From assembly GCF_025717005.1 (NCBI RefSeq), contig NZ_JAOVZU010000013.1, positions 1 to 64,000 on the forward strand: a stretch of DNA of 64,000 nt, written 5' to 3'. The notes beneath the pieces are model-generated. The model made no database searches, was not told the origin of the DNA, and saw nothing but the letters and a program-made list of their open reading frames with translations. A program made the position numbers and the translations under genes. This stretch comes from Actinotalea endophytica. GTDB lineage: Bacteria; Actinomycetota; Actinomycetes; Actinomycetales; Cellulomonadaceae. Numbering within the stretch: position 1 is the first letter of the stretch; the number at the start of each line of letters is the position of its first letter. Shown piece by piece: positions 60,971 to 64,000 of this stretch.

Positions 60971-61767
60971 ACGACGGTGAGCGCGCTCGCGCGGAGCTGG
61001 GTGCGCACGCGCTCCAGCAGGCCGCCGTCGGGCTCCTCGGTGAGCTCGAGCCGGTACTCGGTGCCGAGCGAGTGCCACACCTCGCGACCGCTCTGCGCGA
61101 AGGGCAGCACCTCGACGCGCTCGACGTTCTCCAGCGCCGCCAGGTGCTCGCCGACCGCCGCGACGTTGTCCCACGCGTCCGTCAGACCGGGCACCACGAC
61201 GAACCGCGCCCAGACCCGCATGCCGCGCTCGGCGAGCCGCCGCGCGAACTCGAGCGTCGGTGCGAGGTCCCGCCCGGTCACCGTGTGGTAGATGTCCGGC
61301 AGCCCGGACTTCACGTCGAGCAGCACCAGGTCGGTGTCGTCGAGCATCGCGTCGGTCGCGCGGCGGCCCAGGTAGCCCGAGGTGTCCAGGGCCGTGTGCA
61401 GGCCGATCTCCTTCGCCCCGCGCAGCACGGCCGCGGTGAAGGCCGGCTGGAGCAGCGGCTCCCCGCCGGAGATCGTCAGACCGCCGCCCGAGGCGAGCAG
61501 CACCGACGCGTCCCGCTCGATCCTGGCCATGGTCGCGTCGATGGTGTGCATCGACCCGTCCCGCATCAGCCAGGCGTCCGGACCGCTGCAGTACTGGCAG
61601 CGCAACGGGCACCCGGACAGCCGGAGCACGAGCCGCATACCGGGCCCGTCCGCGTCCGTGGTGCGGTCCCAGGAGTGCACGGACCCGATCTCACCGAGGT
61701 GGAGGGCCTTCATCTGCGTGGCACGTCCGTCCTCGCAGCAGGCTGACCTCTCGCCCAGGACACTCAT
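60967..61767 (-). CDS. pflA: Pyruvate formate-lyase activating enzyme
   Basis: 266 residues; radical SAM motif C53-x3-C57-x2-C60 (CPLRCQYC), GGGLTISGGEPLLQ and the C-terminal layout of PflA. Generates the glycyl radical of PflB, whose gene is upstream on the same strand. After the cluster the usual C-H-N-P-D reads C-S-G-P-D. GGAGGT lies 4 nt before the ATG. Confidence 0.92.
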   Translation of the reverse strand: MSVLGERSACCEDGRATQMKALHLGEIGSVHSWDRTTDADGPGMRLVLRLSGCPLRCQYCSGPDAWLMRDGSMHTIDATMARIERDASVLLASGGGLTISGGEPLLQPAFTAAVLRGAKEIGLHTALDTSGYLGRRATDAMLDDTDLVLLDVKSGLPDIYHTVTGRDLAPTLEFARRLAERGMRVWARFVVVPGLTDAWDNVAAVGEHLAALENVERVEVLPFAQSGREVWHSLGTEYRLELTEEPDGGLLERVRTQLRASALTVV

Positions 61768-61870
61768 CTCGACCTCCCCCGATGGTGATCGGCCACCGTC
61801 TGGTTGTCAGTGTGCACCGGCGGGGCCCCCCGGTGGGCGGGCCGGCCGCCGGGGCACCGCGCCCCCGGGC

Positions 61871-61917
61871 GGGGGGGGCGCCCCCCCCCCCCCCCCCCCC
61901 CCGGGCCCCCCCCCCCC
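61871..61917. repeat. Extreme G/C homopolymer tract
   Basis: Between pflA and pflB: G8-C-G, then 22 C (61881-61902), GGG, and 12 more C (61906-61917). The 157-base intergenic region holds no gene. G and C runs could pair, but homopolymers this long are uncommon and may mark a sequencing or assembly error. Confidence 0.7.
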
Positions 61918-61924
61918 GTCCGGG

Positions 61925-64000
61925 TCACAGCGCGCCGTGGAAGGTACGCGACAGGACGTCCAGCTGCTGCTCACGGGTGAGCCGCACGAAGTTGACCGCG
62001 TAGCCCGACACCCGGATGGTCAGCTGGGGGTACTTCTCCGGGTTCTCCATCGCGTCCTCGAGCGTCTCGCGGTTGAGGACGTTGACGTTGACGTGGAAGC
62101 CGGTCGCGACGTTGTAGCCGTCGAGCACGCCGACCAGGTTCGTGACCTGCTCCTCGCGGGTCCGCCCGAGGCCGGAGGGGACGACCGTCGCGGTCAGCGA
62201 GATGCCGTCCTGCGCCTCCTCGTACGGCAGCTTCGCGACGGACAGCGCCGAGGCGACCATGCCGTGGGTGTCGCGGCCGTTCATCGGGTTGGCACCCGGC
62301 GCGAACGGCTCACCCGTGCGGCGCCCGTCCGGCGTGTTGCCGGTGTGCTTGCCGTACACGACGTTCGAGGTGATCGTCAGCACCGACTGGGTGTGCACCG
62401 CGTCGCGGTACGTCGGGTGCTTGCGGATCTTGTCCATGAACGCCGAGACCAGCTCCACGGCGATGTCGTCGGCACGGTCGTCGTCGTTGCCGTAGGTCGG
62501 GAACTCACCGGTGACGTCGTAGTCGACGACCAGGCCGGACTCGTCGCGCACCGCGCGGACCGTCGCGTACTTGATCGCCGCGAGCGAGTCGGCCGCGACC
62601 GACAGGCCGGCGATGCCGCACGCCATGGTCCGCAGGACCACCCGGTCGTGCAGGGCCATCTCGATGCGCTCGTAGGCGTACTTGTCGTGCGACCAGTGGA
62701 TGCAGTTCAGGGCCTCGACGTAGGTGCCGGCGAGCCAGTCGAGCAGCACGTCGTACTTCGCCCGCACGTCCGCGTAGTCGAGCACGTCACCCGCGACCGG
62801 CGTGCTGGCCGGCGCGATCTGCTTGCCGGACATCTCGTCCCGGCCGCCGTTGATCGCGTAGAGCAGGGCCTTGGCCAGGTTGACCCGCGCGCCGAAGAAC
62901 TGCATCTGCTTGCCGACCGCCATGCCGGACACGCAGCACGCGATGGCCGCGTCATCGCCGCACTGGCTGCGCAGCAGCTCGTCCGACTCGTACTGGATGG
63001 CGGAGGTGTCGATCGAGACCTGCGCGCAGAACTCCTTGAAGCCGAGCGGCAGGGCCGGGCTCCACAGCACGGTCAGGTTCGGCTCGGGCGCCGGGCCCAG
63101 GTTGTACAGCGTGTTGAGGTACCGGAAGGACGACTTGGTCACCAGCGAGCGGCCGTCGTCGCCGAGGCCGCCGATCGACTCGGTGACCCACGTCGGGTCG
63201 CCCGAGAACAGGGCGTCGTACTCCGGGGTGCGCAGGAAGCGCACGATCCGCAGCTTGATCACGAAGTCGTCGATGATCTCCTGGGCCTGCGACTCGGTGA
63301 GGGTGCCCTCGGCGAGGTCGCGCTCCATGTAGACGTCGATGAAGGTCGAGGTGCGGCCGAGCGACATGGCCGCACCGTTCTGCTCCTTCACGGCAGCCAG
63401 GTACGCGAAGTACAGCCACTGGACGGCCTCACGGGCGTTCGTCGCCGGGCCGGAGATGTCGTAGCCGTAGGACGCGGCCATCGTCTTGAGCTCGCCGAGC
63501 GCGCGGATCTGCTCGGCGTTCTCCTCGCGCTCGCGCAGCGTCTCCTCGTTCGGCTGCTCCATCATGAGCTCGGCGCGCTCGACGTTCTTCTGGGCGATCA
63601 GCGCGTCGATGCCGTACAGGGCGACCCGGCGGTAGTCGCCGATGATCCGGCCGCGGCCGTAGGCGTCCGGCAGGCCGGTGATGATGTGCGAGTGGCGGGC
63701 GGCCTTGACGCTCGGCGGGTACACGTCGAAGACACCCTGGTTGTGGGTCTTGCGGTACTCGGTGAAGATCTTGGCGACCTCGGGGTCGGTCTCGTAGCCG
63801 TAGGTCTTGAGCGCGCCCTCGACCATCCGCCAGCCACCGTTGGGGATCATCGCGCGCTTGAGCGGCGCGTCGGTCTGCAGGCCGACGATCACCTCGTCGT
63901 CGCGCGAGATGTAGCCGGGAGCGTGCGAGGTGATCGTGCCCGGGGTGTGGGTGTCGATGTCGTAGACGCCGTTGGCCCGCTCCTGCGGGAACATCTCGGT
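61925..64000 (-). CDS. pflB: Pyruvate formate-lyase, C-terminal part (start beyond window)
   Basis: About 690 visible residues; E. coli PflB is 760, so roughly the first 60-70 residues are missing at the window edge. The frame is open to base 64000. [19 protein letters not shown] near the visible N-terminus, active-site pair C-C in [11 protein letters not shown] and the glycyl-radical loop RVSGYAVNF near the C-terminus are all intact. Splits pyruvate and CoA into acetyl-CoA and formate under anaerobiosis. pflA follows after the C-rich gap. Confidence 0.96.
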   Translation of the reverse strand, partial: TEMFPQERANGVYDIDTHTPGTITSHAPGYISRDDEVIVGLQTDAPLKRAMIPNGGWRMVEGALKTYGYETDPEVAKIFTEYRKTHNQGVFDVYPPSVKAARHSHIITGLPDAYGRGRIIGDYRRVALYGIDALIAQKNVERAELMMEQPNEETLREREENAEQIRALGELKTMAASYGYDISGPATNAREAVQWLYFAYLAAVKEQNGAAMSLGRTSTFIDVYMERDLAEGTLTESQAQEIIDDFVIKLRIVRFLRTPEYDALFSGDPTWVTESIGGLGDDGRSLVTKSSFRYLNTLYNLGPAPEPNLTVLWSPALPLGFKEFCAQVSIDTSAIQYESDELLRSQCGDDAAIACCVSGMAVGKQMQFFGARVNLAKALLYAINGGRDEMSGKQIAPASTPVAGDVLDYADVRAKYDVLLDWLAGTYVEALNCIHWSHDKYAYERIEMALHDRVVLRTMACGIAGLSVAADSLAAIKYATVRAVRDESGLVVDYDVTGEFPTYGNDDDRADDIAVELVSAFMDKIRKHPTYRDAVHTQSVLTITSNVVYGKHTGNTPDGRRTGEPFAPGANPMNGRDTHGMVASALSVAKLPYEEAQDGISLTATVVPSGLGRTREEQVTNLVGVLDGYNVATGFHVNVNVLNRETLEDAMENPEKYPQLTIRVSGYAVNFVRLTREQQLDVLSRTFHGAL

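Noticed and set aside
58538-61612. 1024-codon minus-strand frame opposite the fadB/J-type gene
   Set aside because: Low-complexity Arg/Gly/Pro-rich shadow of a clear crotonase/dehydrogenase gene.
61871-61917. G/C run as a designed terminator or G-quadruplex element
   Set aside because: Too homopolymeric to trust; sequence error cannot be excluded.

Overview
The window comes from a very GC-rich actinobacterium. GC-rich third codon positions, many GTG starts, ATGA/GTGA-coupled genes, and actinobacterial families (DUF3000 beside an RNase D-type exonuclease, DUF4395, an IdeR/DtxR iron box, TAG/TAC-type -10 boxes directly upstream of start codons) all support this. A pyruvate formate-lyase pair points to a facultative anaerobe. 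A racemase plus ATP-grasp pair suited to a D-Asp/D-Glu peptidoglycan bridge would fit Cellulomonadaceae, but the genus is an inference.

Layout. 1-127: edge of an IS3-like element. 181-9233 (all minus): a sulfate-ester/sulfonate locus with a ROK regulator, an SsuABC-like importer, two Cys-type sulfatases and an anaerobic sulfatase-maturating radical SAM enzyme, with two DUF202 membrane proteins inserted. 9465-20535: HtrA-like protease, a secreted esterase behind a CRP/GlxR-type site, an ABC exporter, FucO-like dehydrogenase, a lipoprotein metalloprotease, OsmC and MntH. 20601-21744: a Cys-containing leader peptide, a thioredoxin-fold protein and DUF4395. 21773-26485: Na+/H+ antiporter, DUF4396, TerC behind a yybP-ykoY riboswitch, and a P1 peptidase. 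26581-30820: a thioredoxin operon behind a CsoR/CstR-type operator, then CopC, PCuAC chaperone and Tat-exported DyP peroxidase. 30974-34356: a SpeD-like/LuxI-like gene pair facing a GGDEF-EAL protein. 34493-36906: feoABC with an iron box. 37344-40700: transporter and hydrolases. 40777-43563: a sulfide/persulfide module (SQR-like, TusE/DsrC, DsrE2, rhodanese) with two more CsoR/CstR-type operators. 43653-50921: treX/glgX-treY-treZ-ppk2. 50974-58847: flippase-like protein, ZapE, Asp/Glu racemase plus ATP-grasp ligase, DUF3000, LuxR-type regulator, RNase D. 58916-64000: a fadB/J-type protein and pflA/pflB (pflB runs off the window).

How the parts fit. Sulfur handling recurs: ester and sulfonate scavenging at the left, a Cys-sensing leader in the middle, and three loci sharing a persulfide-sensor-like operator. 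Metals recur too: Mn (MntH, TerC riboswitch), Fe (feoABC) and Cu (CopC/PCuAC/DyP). Eleven genes start 6-8 nt after a recognisable -10 box, so leaderless transcripts look common. The least explained unit is the SpeD-like/LuxI-like pair at 30974-32049. Function calls come from reading motifs, not from database searches.
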